Notes: generated by a model not told the origin, from the sequence alone. Numbered from the stretch's first letter, positions 24,865 to 34,657 are shown. The stretch: 64,000 nucleotides of DNA from CBDFGK01 sp965247075 (GCA_965247075.1 CBDFGK010000003.1:558001-622000), one strand, 5' to 3'. Numbers and translations are program-made.

Positions 24865-25373
24865 CCCGGGTGCTACTTGGAGTCGGTAGCAATATCGATC
24901 CGCAGCAAAATATTGGTGCCGGGCTGGATGCACTGCAGCAGGATTTTGGCGAGCTGGCTATCTCTTCGGTCTACCAGAGTGCGGCGGTAGGGTTTGAAGG
25001 GGAACCGTTTCACAACCTGGTGGTGGGGCTGGATAGTCCGGTTTCAGCAGGGCAGTTGGCACGGCATCTGAGACAGCTCGAACACGCCATGGGCAGGCCA
25101 CTCGATACCTCGCGGTTCAGCTCGCGAACCTTGGACATCGATATTCTCACCTATGCCGATTGTTGTGGTGTGGTTGATGGCGTGCAACTGCCGCGTGAAG
25201 AAATCACCGAGAATGCCTTTGTACTATGCCCTTTGGCAGAACTGGTACCCGCGGCCATTCATCCCCAATCGGGCCTGGACTATGGACACCTGTGGCAGGC
25301 CTACTCGAATCCGCACCAACGCCTGCAACGGGTGGATTTCTGGTGGGGAGATCGGCAAATCTCCCATAAATAA
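24861..25373 (+). CDS. folK: HPPK pyrophosphokinase FolK
   Basis: 170 residues. The start LLGVGSNIDPQQNIGAGLDAL and the core SRTLDIDILTYAD with its metal-binding Asp pair identify the enzyme, which transfers pyrophosphate from ATP to 6-hydroxymethyl-dihydropterin. It follows FolB directly in the pathway and overlaps folB by 4 bp. The gene converges with cca, leaving about 40 bp. Confidence 0.95.
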   Translation: MTRVLLGVGSNIDPQQNIGAGLDALQQDFGELAISSVYQSAAVGFEGEPFHNLVVGLDSPVSAGQLARHLRQLEHAMGRPLDTSRFSSRTLDIDILTYADCCGVVDGVQLPREEITENAFVLCPLAELVPAAIHPQSGLDYGHLWQAYSNPHQRLQRVDFWWGDRQISHK

Positions 25374-25414
25374 ACCGGCTGGTCGAATTATTGCCCGACG
25401 GGGTCAGCAAAGGG

Positions 25415-26506
25415 TCAGAGTAAAAACTCTGCCAATCGCTCTCGTCGCAGTTGCCGAATGCGTTGACCCAGCTCGCGCCCGTTACTATCCAGGTCGGCCA
25501 GGGCAGGAATGTCGATATCGGCACACACCTGCTGCGCCCGCTGCAGGAAATCACTATTGGCTGCCGCTTGCGGAAAGGCGAGGGCGCAACTGCTGAGAAA
25601 ATATTCAAAGCGTTCGGCCCGGCGCAGGGCGTCCGTCTGTTCCAGCAAGTGCAGTAAATGATCCGCTTCCAACTGTGCGGCCTGCTGATAGGTAGCACCG
25701 AATTGTGCGCAGAGCAGGGCCAGCTCCCGAAATCTGCGCGGCGCGTGCAACCGGTGGCACAGGCTCATTGCGTCCACGTGAGGCAAGCGTGACAGCAGTA
25801 CCGCAAACAGGGCCTCGTCGTGACCGCCGGCCCTATGTGCCTGGTCCAGCCTCTCAATCGCAGTGGGGTCCGCCGTCAGTTCAGGGAAGAGAATCGCCAG
25901 TGCCCCACAGGCCCGCAGTGTCTCAAGGAACTGACCCGGTGATCTCTCACCCAGGGCTTTTTCTACCTCTGCCCAGATTCGTTCCGATGGCAGCAGCAGC
26001 AATTCTTCGCCGGCGGCGATCTGTGTCATCAAGGCCATGGTTTCCGGGGCGACGATAAATCCCAGGTGACCGTAGCGAGCAGCAAAACGTGCCACCCGCA
26101 ATACGCGCAGCGGATCTTCGACAAAGGCCGGGGAAACATGCCGCAACAGGCGCGCCGCCAGGTCAGCCTGGCCGCCGTAGGGGTCTGTGATGGCGCCATC
26201 GTCAGCGCGGGCCATGGCGTTGACGGTCAGGTCGCGGCGAGACAGGTCTTCTGCCAGCGTGATGGAAGGGTCGGTATTGCACACAAAGCCCGTATAACCC
26301 TGGCCGGATTTCCTCTCGGTGCGGGCCAGCGCATATTCTTCCCTGGTCTGCGGATGCAGGAACACCGGAAAGTCTCTGCCCACCTGGCGGTAGTTCAGCT
26401 CGAGCATCTGTTGCGGGGTAGCGCCAACTACCACCCAATCCCGTTCTTTAACCGGGTAATTCAGCAGCTCATCGCGAACCGCGCCGCCTACCAGATAGAT
26501 TTCCAT
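25415..26506 (-). CDS. cca: CCA-adding tRNA nucleotidyltransferase
   Basis: 363 residues. The class II head begins MEIYLVGGAVRDELLNYPVKERDWVVVG with the GG and the D-x-D-type catalytic region. Motif-like segments YTGFVCNTDPSITLAEDLSRRDLTVNAMA (cut here in the text as two parts: YTGFVCNTDP and LAEDLSRRDLTVNAMA) and ALRVLRVARFAARYG-like helix follow. It repairs or builds the 3' CCA of tRNAs. It is about 50 residues shorter than E. coli Cca and I do not see the HD phosphohydrolase His-Asp set after LFPEL. The final codons overlap a small palindrome (25416-25431). Confidence 0.93.
   Translation of the reverse strand: MEIYLVGGAVRDELLNYPVKERDWVVVGATPQQMLELNYRQVGRDFPVFLHPQTREEYALARTERKSGQGYTGFVCNTDPSITLAEDLSRRDLTVNAMARADDGAITDPYGGQADLAARLLRHVSPAFVEDPLRVLRVARFAARYGHLGFIVAPETMALMTQIAAGEELLLLPSERIWAEVEKALGERSPGQFLETLRACGALAILFPELTADPTAIERLDQAHRAGGHDEALFAVLLSRLPHVDAMSLCHRLHAPRRFRELALLCAQFGATYQQAAQLEADHLLHLLEQTDALRRAERFEYFLSSCALAFPQAAANSDFLQRAQQVCADIDIPALADLDSNGRELGQRIRQLRRERLAEFLL
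25416..25431. repeat. Small palindrome at the end of cca
   Basis: CAGAGT, four A, ACTCTG. It overlaps the cca stop codon and forms part of a GGGTCAGAGT word also found at 39.6 and 57.2 kb. It may be part of a REP-like repeat or serve as a weak terminator between the convergent folK and cca genes. Confidence 0.45.
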
Positions 26507-26519
26507 AATTGGCTATTAT

Positions 26520-27335
26520 TCAGGAACAGTCGCACCGATACCACTTGGCCTTTTTGCCTTTGGCATTCAAGCGATACATTGTCAGGTGGCCTCCCCAGAC
26601 ACAGCCGGTGTCCAGGGCAAACAAATTGTCATTGTCGACCTTGCCCTCCAGTGCCGCCCAGTGGCCGAAGATTATTTTTTCGTCCGACGTTGCCCGCTCC
26701 GGGTAGCTGAACCAGGGCGCCACTTGGCGGCCGGGGTCTGGCTTGCTACCTTTACTCTGCAAGTCCAGTTGGCCGTTGGTATACACAAAGCGCATACGAG
26801 TGAGATAGTTGGTGATGGTGCGCAAGCGGGGATAACCCACCAGAGAATCATTCCAGCGACGCGGGGTGTTGCCGTACATACGGACCAGGAACTTGCGCCA
26901 CTCCGGTCCGCGCAGTGCCGCCTGTACCTCCTCTGCATAGCCCTGCGCTGCCGACACGCTCCAGATATGCGGGATGCCGGCATGTACCATGGTGTAACCG
27001 GCTTCGCTGTGCAGCAGTGGCCGGTGACGCAACCAGTGCAGCAGTTCATCGCGGTCGTGGGCTTCCAGTATCTTGCCAAGGGTGTCAGAGCGACCCTTTT
27101 TACGGAGGCCGTTGGCGACGGCAAGCAGATGTAAATCATGGTTGCCCAGTACGCAGACCACACTGTCGCGATGCTTATAGAGGTAGCGCAACGCCTTGAG
27201 CGAGTTGGGGCCACGGTTGACGATGTCGCCCAGCACCCACAGGGTGTCTTCGTCCCAATTAAACCGGGCTTGTTTTAGCAGGCATTTGAAGGATTCTGCG
27301 CATCCCTGTATGTCCCCGACTGCATAGATGGCCAT
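26520..27335 (-). CDS. apaH: Symmetrical Ap4A hydrolase ApaH
   Basis: 271 residues with the calcineurin-like metal motifs in order: GDIQGC (5-12), GDIVNRGPNSL (about 36-47) and GNHDLHLL (about 66-73). It splits diadenosine tetraphosphate into two ADP and can remove Np4N caps from RNA. It sits between rsmA and cca on the minus strand, 9 bp after the rsmA stop, in the conserved surA-pdxA-rsmA-apaH block. Length matches the family. Confidence 0.97.
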   Translation of the reverse strand: MAIYAVGDIQGCAESFKCLLKQARFNWDEDTLWVLGDIVNRGPNSLKALRYLYKHRDSVVCVLGNHDLHLLAVANGLRKKGRSDTLGKILEAHDRDELLHWLRHRPLLHSEAGYTMVHAGIPHIWSVSAAQGYAEEVQAALRGPEWRKFLVRMYGNTPRRWNDSLVGYPRLRTITNYLTRMRFVYTNGQLDLQSKGSKPDPGRQVAPWFSYPERATSDEKIIFGHWAALEGKVDNDNLFALDTGCVWGGHLTMYRLNAKGKKAKWYRCDCS

Positions 27336-27344
27336 AGTGTCTTC

Positions 27345-28142
27345 TTATTCCTGTTCCCGTTCCAGGATCAGGTGGCTCATCGCCACAAACTGCTGCAAGC
27401 TCAGGGTTTCCGCTCTTGCGCTGGGGGAAATTCCCCGGTCTTCCAATTGTTGCATGTTAATCAGATCGCGCAAGTTATTGCGCAGGGTTTTTCTGCGCTG
27501 CGCGAAGGCGGCGGATACCACCCGGCGCAGGCGTGACTCCAGTTTTGGGTCGCGCACCGGCTCCCGACGTGGTGTCAGCCGCACAATGGCTGACTGCACC
27601 TTGGGGGCAGGTGTAAATGCACTGGGCGGTACCTCGAACAAGGCGTCGATCCGGCAGTGGTATTGGGCCATTACACCCAGTTTTCCCCAGGCCTTGCTGC
27701 CCGGCTGTGCCGCCAGGCGGTTGACCACTTCCAGTTGCAACATGAAGTGCATGTCGTCTATGGCCGGAGCGTACTCCAGCAGATGAAATATCAGCGGTGT
27801 AGAAATATTGTAGGGCAGGTTGCCCACCAGCCGGAGCGGCTGTTGGCCGTCATACAGGCTGTGGTAATCAAAGCGCAGTGCATCGGCCTGATGGACTTTC
27901 AGGCGGGCCTGGCCGACAAAAGCAGACTCGAGTATGGGTATCAGGTTGCGATCCAGTTCAATGACGTCGAGTTGGCAGCCGCTGGCCAATAGCTCTGCGG
28001 TCAGAGCGCCCTGGCCTGGCCCGATTTCAACCAAATGCTGCTGCTCACGGGGGTGGATGGCATTGGCGATCTGGCGGATGACATTGGCATCGCGCAGAAA
28101 ATTCTGGCCGAAGCGTTTGCGGGCGCGATGTGGCGTGTTCAC
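27345..28142 (-). CDS. rsmA: 16S rRNA A1518/A1519 dimethyltransferase RsmA (KsgA)
   Basis: 265 residues. KRFGQNFLRD at the N terminus, the SAM motif LVEIGPGQGALT, and the catalytic NLPYNIST identify KsgA. It dimethylates two adenines in the 3' end of 16S rRNA as a late 30S assembly check. Translation appears to start at GTG 28142, which overlaps the pdxA stop (GTGA), so the two are translationally coupled. Confidence 0.97.
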   Translation of the reverse strand: MNTPHRARKRFGQNFLRDANVIRQIANAIHPREQQHLVEIGPGQGALTAELLASGCQLDVIELDRNLIPILESAFVGQARLKVHQADALRFDYHSLYDGQQPLRLVGNLPYNISTPLIFHLLEYAPAIDDMHFMLQLEVVNRLAAQPGSKAWGKLGVMAQYHCRIDALFEVPPSAFTPAPKVQSAIVRLTPRREPVRDPKLESRLRRVVSAAFAQRRKTLRNNLRDLINMQQLEDRGISPSARAETLSLQQFVAMSHLILEREQE

Positions 28143-29146
28143 ATGTGCATCCGGTTGCCGGCCGCCATTTCGCCGGCACAGGTGATAGCGTAGCGCAGGC
28201 TGCCCAGGTCAGCATTGCCCGTGCCGGCCAGGTCCAGGGCAGTGCCATGGTCTACCGAGGTGCGGATGAAGGGTAATCCCAGGGTAATGTTAACGGCATT
28301 GCCAAATCCTGCGTATTTCAGCACCGGCAGGCCCTGGTCGTGGTACATCGCCAGAATCGCATCACACTGCTCGAGAATGCTGCTGTTGAAGGCCGTATCG
28401 GCCGGCAGGGGGCCGAGCAGCTTCAATGCGGGTGAACGCAGTTGTTCCAGCACGGGAATGATCACGTCTATTTCCTCACGCCCCATATGGCCACCTTCGC
28501 CGGCGTGTGGGTTGAGTCCCAGTACGGCGATGGTGGGTCGGGATAGCAAAAAGCGTGTGCGTAGATCGTGGGCCAATATACCAATCACCGCTGTCAGCGT
28601 GTCGCGGGTGATAGCGCCCGGAACTTCCGCCAGCGGCAGGTGAGTGGTCGCCAGTGCCACACGCATGCTTGCACAGGCCAGCATCATAACCACCCCGGCG
28701 GTGTTGGTTTGGGTGGCGAGGAATTCAGTATGCCCGGTGAAGGGAATACCCGCATCGTTGATAACCGATTTTTGAACGGGCGCCGTGACCAGGGCCTGGA
28801 ACGTGTGGTCCAGGCAACCCTCGATGGCCGCGCGCAGGGTATCCAGCACATAGTTTGCATTGCCGGGGTCAAGAATGCCCGTCTGGCAGGGTGTGGCCAG
28901 TTCCACCGGCAGCACGCAGAGCTCGCCTGCAGTCGTTGCGTGGGTGGGAGCGCTGCTATCGAATAGCCGGGTCTGTAGTGGTAGCCCTAGCTGCTGAGCG
29001 CGATCCTGTAACAGGGCGGGATCACCGATGGCAACCAGTTCAACGGCCGGCGCTCGCGGCGCAACTTCGATGGCCTGTTGCGCCATCTGGATGGCAAGGT
29101 CTGGACCGATGCCGGCCGGTTCACCTGTGGTCAGAGCTATTCGCAC
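28139..29146 (-). CDS. pdxA: 4-hydroxythreonine-4-phosphate dehydrogenase PdxA
   Basis: About 335 residues from GTG 29146. The frame stays open to 29359 but that extension overlaps surA and lacks similarity; the family start is MRIALTTGEPAGIGPDL. Later motifs are GHTEFLA, the metal-site LNPHAGEGGHMG, and YHDQGLPVLKY. It oxidises 4-phosphohydroxy-L-threonine in pyridoxal phosphate synthesis. It lies 16 bp after surA and overlaps rsmA by 4 bp. Confidence 0.96.
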   Translation of the reverse strand: MRIALTTGEPAGIGPDLAIQMAQQAIEVAPRAPAVELVAIGDPALLQDRAQQLGLPLQTRLFDSSAPTHATTAGELCVLPVELATPCQTGILDPGNANYVLDTLRAAIEGCLDHTFQALVTAPVQKSVINDAGIPFTGHTEFLATQTNTAGVVMMLACASMRVALATTHLPLAEVPGAITRDTLTAVIGILAHDLRTRFLLSRPTIAVLGLNPHAGEGGHMGREEIDVIIPVLEQLRSPALKLLGPLPADTAFNSSILEQCDAILAMYHDQGLPVLKYAGFGNAVNITLGLPFIRTSVDHGTALDLAGTGNADLGSLRYAITCAGEMAAGNRMHM

Positions 29147-29162
29147 AGTGGCTATTCCCGCC

Positions 29163-30446
29163 CTATTTGATATCGACGAACGCCTCGTCGCGTATTTTAC
29201 GCAGCCAGACATCCAGTTCTTCCTGGTATTTACGCTGGTGTAGCATTTCCCTGGCGCGGTTTTCCAGTATGGTATTGGAAACATCTTCCTGACGCCGTTC
29301 CTCAACGTGCAAAATGTGCCAGCCAAACTGGCTGTGCACCGGCTGTGAAACGGCACCAAGCTCGGTTGAATCCATCATGTTTTCAAATTCGGGAACCGTT
29401 TGGCCGGGGCTGACCCAACCCAGATCACCACCCTCCTGGGCTGAGCCTATGTCTTCAGAGTATTGACGGGACAGGTCGCCGAAATCTGCGCCGTCTATCA
29501 CCTGTTGGCGCAAATCCTGCGCCAACAGCTTACATTCTTCATCTGTCCTGATGGCAGAAGGCTTGAGCAGGATATGGCGCACCTTGGTCTGTTGAATTAT
29601 CGTTGAGCCGCCGCGCTTCTCGGCCAGGTAGATGAGGTGGTAACCGCTGGCACTGCGAATGGGGGCAGATGTTTGCTCTACTGCCAGAGTAGGGGCTACC
29701 TCGGCGAACAGGCTGGGCAGATCGCCGCGCTTGCGCCAGCCCAGGTCGCCGCCGGTGAATACGTATTCACCGCTGCTACTATTGATAACCTCTTCAAATG
29801 ACTCCCCTGCGGTGATGCGCGCATGGAATAGGTCAACATGTTGCTTGATGCGCTGTTCATCCTTTGCTGTGACGTCCTTGTCCGTCGGTAAGAGGGCGTG
29901 AACCAGGTGATACTCCTCAGCCGTCATGGCATTGCCCTCGTCCGATTCGAGGAAGTTGTCTATTTCCTCAGCGGAAATCTGGATGCGCTGTCTGACATTG
30001 CCCCCCTGCACCTGCTGTATGATTAACTCCCGTCGCACATCTTCACGCACGACCTGGTAGGATCTGCCTTCGCGCTCCAGTTGCAGGCGGAACTGGTCCA
30101 GAGACAGCCTGTTTTGAGCGGCGATGCGGTTGAGCGCGCTGTTGAGTTGTCCATCGCTGATGCGCACGCCGCCGCGCCGCCCCATTTGTATCTGAATGCT
30201 TTCCAGGATTAACCGGTCCAGTGTTTCCCGTACCAGCGCCTCCTGCGGTGGCAGCTCATGGCCCTGTGCGGTCAGGTTGGCAGTCAGCAGGTCTAGCCGC
30301 GAACGCAACTCGCTACTCATAATTACGTCGTCTTCAACAATGGCAACAACCGAATCCAGTATCCTGGTCTCTGCGAAGCCGGCGGAGCTTAGCAGCATCA
30401 GGCCCAGAGCAAGACATTTTGCCAGTGGCGGAACTCTATGTATCAC
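29163..30446 (-). CDS. surA: Periplasmic chaperone/PPIase SurA
   Basis: 427 residues with a signal peptide (cleavage near GFAETRI). The N-terminal chaperone domain is followed by two parvulin domains, seen as VRHILLKPSAIRTDEE and the repeats GGDLGWRKRGDLP and GGDLGWVSPGQTVPEFE. It guides outer-membrane proteins, including LptD, through the periplasm. The gene overlaps the end of lptD by 11 bp, matching the conserved lptD-surA-pdxA-rsmA order. Confidence 0.97.
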   Translation of the reverse strand: MIHRVPPLAKCLALGLMLLSSAGFAETRILDSVVAIVEDDVIMSSELRSRLDLLTANLTAQGHELPPQEALVRETLDRLILESIQIQMGRRGGVRISDGQLNSALNRIAAQNRLSLDQFRLQLEREGRSYQVVREDVRRELIIQQVQGGNVRQRIQISAEEIDNFLESDEGNAMTAEEYHLVHALLPTDKDVTAKDEQRIKQHVDLFHARITAGESFEEVINSSSGEYVFTGGDLGWRKRGDLPSLFAEVAPTLAVEQTSAPIRSASGYHLIYLAEKRGGSTIIQQTKVRHILLKPSAIRTDEECKLLAQDLRQQVIDGADFGDLSRQYSEDIGSAQEGGDLGWVSPGQTVPEFENMMDSTELGAVSQPVHSQFGWHILHVEERRQEDVSNTILENRAREMLHQRKYQEELDVWLRKIRDEAFVDIK

Positions 30447-32862
30447 TATCTTGGTATCCTCGAATAAATTCTTCCAACATACTGCTGACCCGGGTGCCGA
30501 TGCCGCCCAGGCCCTTCAGCTGGAACTCTAAATAGGTGGCGTGTTCGTATTCGACCAGGGAGTTGATTTCGACACCCTTGCGTTGATCCGGGTAGCGTTG
30601 ATAAACCACGCGTACCCGCCAGCAGCAGTTATTGTACTCGATTCCGGCCATATCATTGATACGCTCGCTTTCCTCCAGATCATAGAGTGAGCGCAGGAAC
30701 AAACTCCACTCCTCATTGACAGGCAAATAGGCAGAAAAGTCCAGCTGGCTTATATGCGACTGATCGGGGTCGTCGCCACGGTAGCGCCGGTAGCTGTAGC
30801 CGAGATTATAAATGAGCTGATGGTCACCCCGATAAGCCATCTGGACGTAGGTCTGGTCCAACTCGTTGGCATCGGTATTCCAGAGCCAGGCAGAACGCAT
30901 CTGCAGGGCTGCGGCCGGGGACAGGTTGAATTCCAGGGCGATGGCCGAGCTGCCTGCAAGGTCGGTTGGATCGGCTGCGCCTACGTTGACTTCCCGGTCG
31001 TCGAAATAGTAGATCTGGCCAATGCTGGCCGACATCTTCTCACGGCCGCTGTCCTTGTCAATCATGCGTGATGTGATGCCGACTGACAGCCGGTTGGCAT
31101 CGTCGAGGCGATCCTTGCCGGCAAAACGCGTCTCCCTGAACAGCTGACTGTAGGAAAAAGTCAGCTCGGAGGTGTCGAAGTCGGGAAGTCCGCTCTGGTC
31201 TGCAAAGTCGGCCCAGAGGTAATAGAGTCTCGGCTCCAGGGTTTGCAGCCCCCAGCCGGTATCCCTTTCAAAATAAAGGCCGCCATCCAGGTTGAACAGG
31301 GGGGCGCCTACCGCCGGCGTGTCATCCAGACGATTGTCAAAAAATACAGAATCGTCGAGGTCATAATTAATCTGCCGATATTTTGCGACGGGTTTCAAGT
31401 ATCCCCACATCCAGTTCATGGGATAGCCGGCACCAACGGAGTTATAGAGGCGGTGACCGGTTGGCTCGGTATTGTGGTCAAAGTAGGTGTAGTCACTGGT
31501 CAGCAACAGGTTGGGGCTAAAATCCTGCTCTGTGGCAGTGCGTTGCAGTGATACCTGCGGGAGCTTGCGATAGGCATCGGTAGTGACATCGCGGGCGATG
31601 GTTTTGAATTCTTCTACGCGCAGTTCCGCCAGCCAGTCATCGCCCAGGTAGTTGACCTGGCCACGCTGTGCTAGGTGGGTGGACTGGGCGACTTGCAGTG
31701 ATGTGGTGCCCAGGTCACTGAAGTAAAAATCGTCGGAGACGTTGGTGTAATCTATCTCTGTGCGCCAGCGCTGCGAGAACAAACCGTGCTGCTTGACGGC
31801 GCTCAGCCAGCGATCACCATCCTCGTCAGGAAAGTCTTGCCGGTATTCATCATCGCCGCTCATGCGGGCGCCACCGAGCTCCCAGTAGCCGGTATTGGTC
31901 GCCGTATAGCGGGTTTCCAGCTCCGTCAGCAGGCCTCGTGCGGCGATGTAACGAGGTGTCAGGGTGGCGTCATAGTTGGGCGCCAGGTTGAAGTAATAGG
32001 GTATGGCCACATCGGCCCCACCGCTGGAATCGTTGCCAATTTCCGGCCACAGGAATCCTGACTTACGCCTGTCATTCAGGGGGAACTGTATATAGGGCGT
32101 GTAAATAAACGGCACGCCGCCCATCTCGATTTTGGCGTTGTGGGCTGTGCCTGTGCCAGTGTCGAAATCCAGCTCGATATTCTCGGCGCGCAGCATCCAC
32201 TGCTCGGCAAGCGGTGGGCAGTAGCTGTAGTAGGCGTCATCCAGCTTGATAACATGGTCGCTGCGTCTCGTTATCAGGTTCGAGCCGCCATGAATATGCT
32301 GATCGTGCACTACGAACCGGTTGGCAGTGAGGCGGGCTTCGCCGGTGTCGGTATTGATAGTGCCAGTGGCCCCGCGTATCAGCAGGCCCGGTTCGCGCAG
32401 TTCCACATTGCCATGCAGGCTAGCCCACTGTTTGTCCCGATCAAATTCAGCCTCATCCGCACGCAAGTGCCGGTAGCCCTGTTGCGCCTCTACTGTGCCA
32501 CTGAGACGGACAGTATCCCCTTGCAGCTCGGTAGCAGTGGCGCTGGCTTCTATGTCTGATTGGGATGGATCTACCGAGGTATCGACCCCGGCCAGGGGGT
32601 CGACATAACTGCCACCGCAGCGCACAACGCGCAATGATGTGAAGTCCTCCGGCATTGCCGAATCGGCCTGCCAGTCCAGAAAAGACCGGCTTTGTACACA
32701 GCCGCTATCTTCACTATTGGCGGGTGCGCCTGCCGGCCTGCTATCCTGAGCACGCGCAGACACCGCCACCAACAGGGTGGCAGCAATGGTCACTAGTCTA
32801 ATGCCGGCCGGGGACTGGGACCGATGGCAGGAATTGCGCAGCTTTGGTGGTGCAGAGGTCAT
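30436..32862 (-). CDS. lptD: LPS-assembly protein LptD
   Basis: About 808 residues from ATG 32862, chosen because it gives a signal peptide (LVTIAATLLVAVSARAQ) near the N terminus; in-frame starts up to 32976 are possible but would overlap amgK. An OstA/LptA-like periplasmic domain (about 110-230) precedes a large beta-barrel. Four cysteines are visible in the expected pattern: GCVQ and VRCGG near the N terminus and NNCCW near the C terminus, which form the inter-domain disulfides in LptD. With LptE it places LPS in the outer leaflet. It is divergent from amgK. Confidence 0.95.
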   Translation of the reverse strand: MTSAPPKLRNSCHRSQSPAGIRLVTIAATLLVAVSARAQDSRPAGAPANSEDSGCVQSRSFLDWQADSAMPEDFTSLRVVRCGGSYVDPLAGVDTSVDPSQSDIEASATATELQGDTVRLSGTVEAQQGYRHLRADEAEFDRDKQWASLHGNVELREPGLLIRGATGTINTDTGEARLTANRFVVHDQHIHGGSNLITRRSDHVIKLDDAYYSYCPPLAEQWMLRAENIELDFDTGTGTAHNAKIEMGGVPFIYTPYIQFPLNDRRKSGFLWPEIGNDSSGGADVAIPYYFNLAPNYDATLTPRYIAARGLLTELETRYTATNTGYWELGGARMSGDDEYRQDFPDEDGDRWLSAVKQHGLFSQRWRTEIDYTNVSDDFYFSDLGTTSLQVAQSTHLAQRGQVNYLGDDWLAELRVEEFKTIARDVTTDAYRKLPQVSLQRTATEQDFSPNLLLTSDYTYFDHNTEPTGHRLYNSVGAGYPMNWMWGYLKPVAKYRQINYDLDDSVFFDNRLDDTPAVGAPLFNLDGGLYFERDTGWGLQTLEPRLYYLWADFADQSGLPDFDTSELTFSYSQLFRETRFAGKDRLDDANRLSVGITSRMIDKDSGREKMSASIGQIYYFDDREVNVGAADPTDLAGSSAIALEFNLSPAAALQMRSAWLWNTDANELDQTYVQMAYRGDHQLIYNLGYSYRRYRGDDPDQSHISQLDFSAYLPVNEEWSLFLRSLYDLEESERINDMAGIEYNNCCWRVRVVYQRYPDQRKGVEINSLVEYEHATYLEFQLKGLGGIGTRVSSMLEEFIRGYQDSDT

Positions 32863-32939
32863 GTACGATGTTGTGGACAGTATCGGAATATCTTGCGAAT
32901 CGGGATGATAATGCATTCTGAGCGGGTGTGCTTGTTTTA

Positions 32940-33968
32940 ATGGACGATAGACAGCGGCAGTTACAGAGCTGGTCACTGGCTGCGCTTGGACTTTCTGGCC
33001 AGGCCATTGACTGGACCGATGTGGCGGTCGACGCCAGCACGCGCCGCTATTTTCGGCTGCGCCAGGGCACTGCGGCCTGGATTTGCATGGATGCGCCCCC
33101 GGCTACCGAGAAAAATCAGGCTTTTATTGAGGTTCGCGCGCTGCTGGCAGCCAGCGGAGTGCGGGTACCGGATTTGTTGGCGCAGCAACTGGAAGTCGGA
33201 TTTTTGCTCCTGGAAGATCTGGGCGATCAACTGCTGTTGGGGCGACTGAGTGCAGATACAGTAGATGCCTGCTATCAGCAAGCGCTGGATATGCTGTTGA
33301 CAATGCAGACCGCTGGAGAGTTTTCCCATCAGTTGCCCGGTTATAGCGAAGCGATACTGGCGGAAGAGCTGTCGCGATTCTCCGAGTGGTTTGTTGAGGG
33401 TTTGCTGGGTCTGAATCTCTCTGTGCAGGAAGTGGCAATGATTCAGGCGGTGGTGGGTCAATTGATTGAAAGCGCCCTGGCACAACCACAAACCCTGGTT
33501 CATCTTGATTTTCACAGTCGCAATTTGCTGGTCTTGCCCGATGGCGAGCTCGCCACGATAGATTTCCAGGATGCGCGCTGGGGGCCGCTCTGTTACGACC
33601 TGGTTTCTCTGTTGAAAGATTGTTATATCCGCTGGCCCGAGTCGCAGGTAGAAGCCTGGGCACTGCAATACCGGGCGCGCTTGCAGGCGACTGGCCAGTT
33701 TGCCGGCGCGGATGAGGCGCAATTTCTGCGCTGGTTTGACTGGATAGGTTTGCAGCGGCACATCAAGGTATTGGGCAATTTTGCCCGCCTGGCCATCCGG
33801 GATGGCAAGCCCGGCTATTTGCAGGATATTCCGCAGGTGCTCGGGTATATTGTGCCGGTGTTACGAAGATACCCGCAGTTTTCGCAATTGCTTCAATTGC
33901 TGGAGAGCGGTGTGCTGCCTCAGGTAGGTTCCGCCATTTCGAAACAAAGAGGGGAAGCCATGCGATGA
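32940..33968 (+). CDS. amgK: N-acetylmuramate/N-acetylglucosamine kinase AmgK
   Basis: About 342 residues of aminoglycoside-phosphotransferase fold. The catalytic loop is LVHLDFHSRNLLV and the metal motif is IDFQDARWGP. AmgK phosphorylates recycled MurNAc at C1, bypassing de novo UDP-MurNAc synthesis, as in Pseudomonas. It overlaps murU by 4 bp (ATGA), the diagnostic pair. I use ATG 32940; a start 12 bp earlier is possible. The neighbourhood (lptD divergent, murU next) is the Pseudomonas arrangement. Confidence 0.93.
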   Translation: MDDRQRQLQSWSLAALGLSGQAIDWTDVAVDASTRRYFRLRQGTAAWICMDAPPATEKNQAFIEVRALLAASGVRVPDLLAQQLEVGFLLLEDLGDQLLLGRLSADTVDACYQQALDMLLTMQTAGEFSHQLPGYSEAILAEELSRFSEWFVEGLLGLNLSVQEVAMIQAVVGQLIESALAQPQTLVHLDFHSRNLLVLPDGELATIDFQDARWGPLCYDLVSLLKDCYIRWPESQVEAWALQYRARLQATGQFAGADEAQFLRWFDWIGLQRHIKVLGNFARLAIRDGKPGYLQDIPQVLGYIVPVLRRYPQFSQLLQLLESGVLPQVGSAISKQRGEAMR

Positions 33969-34657
33969 AAGCGATGATTCTTGCCGCCGGTCGCGGCGAC
34001 CGCATGCGACCGTTAACCGATAGTCTGCCCAAACCCCTGTTGCCCGTGGCGGGTAAGCCCCTGATCCAATTCCATGTGGAAAAACTGGTGGCGGCGGGGT
34101 TTCGAGAGTTGGTCGTCAATACCTCGTGGCTGGGGTCCTTGATAGAGGATTTTCTGGGCGATGGGTCAGCCTGGGGTTGTCAGATCCAGTGGTCGCGAGA
34201 GCCCGAGGCGCTGGAGACCGCCGGCGGTATTATGCAGGCACTGCCACTGCTGGGCCCCGCCCCATTTGCGGTTATCAATAGTGATATCTGGACAGATTTT
34301 TGCTTTTCCGAGCTGCCGGCATCGAAGTTGGCGGCGGGCCGCAGTGCTCACCTGATCATGGTAGACAACCCGGCCCAGCACAGCAGCGGTGACTTCGTCC
34401 TGGCGCCATCGGGCTTGCTTGAGGCCAAAAGCAGTCCACAGGCCAGCGGGGATGAAGTGCTGACCTATGCAGGGGTGAGTATTTTTAGCGCCGAGTTCTT
34501 TCGCGGCAGGTCGGCGGGGAAGTTGCCGTTGCGGCCTTTGCTGGATACAGCCATGCAACGCAAGGAACTCACAGGTGAACATTATGCCGGGCGATGGTGT
34601 GATGTGGGTACGCCGGCGCGGCGCGCTGAGCTGGATGCTGAACTGGCCATACTTTAG
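33965..34657 (+). CDS. murU: MurNAc-1-phosphate uridylyltransferase MurU
   Basis: 230 residues, nucleotidyltransferase fold. The signature MILAAGRGDRMRPLTDSLPK is followed by PLLPVAGKPLIQFHVEKL, and the metal-binding Asp appears in VINSDIWTDF. It converts MurNAc-1-P (made by AmgK) and UTP to UDP-MurNAc for peptidoglycan recycling, a route that gives intrinsic fosfomycin tolerance in Pseudomonas. It overlaps amgK by 4 bp and precedes rpe by 29 bp. Confidence 0.94.
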   Translation: MKAMILAAGRGDRMRPLTDSLPKPLLPVAGKPLIQFHVEKLVAAGFRELVVNTSWLGSLIEDFLGDGSAWGCQIQWSREPEALETAGGIMQALPLLGPAPFAVINSDIWTDFCFSELPASKLAAGRSAHLIMVDNPAQHSSGDFVLAPSGLLEAKSSPQASGDEVLTYAGVSIFSAEFFRGRSAGKLPLRPLLDTAMQRKELTGEHYAGRWCDVGTPARRAELDAELAIL

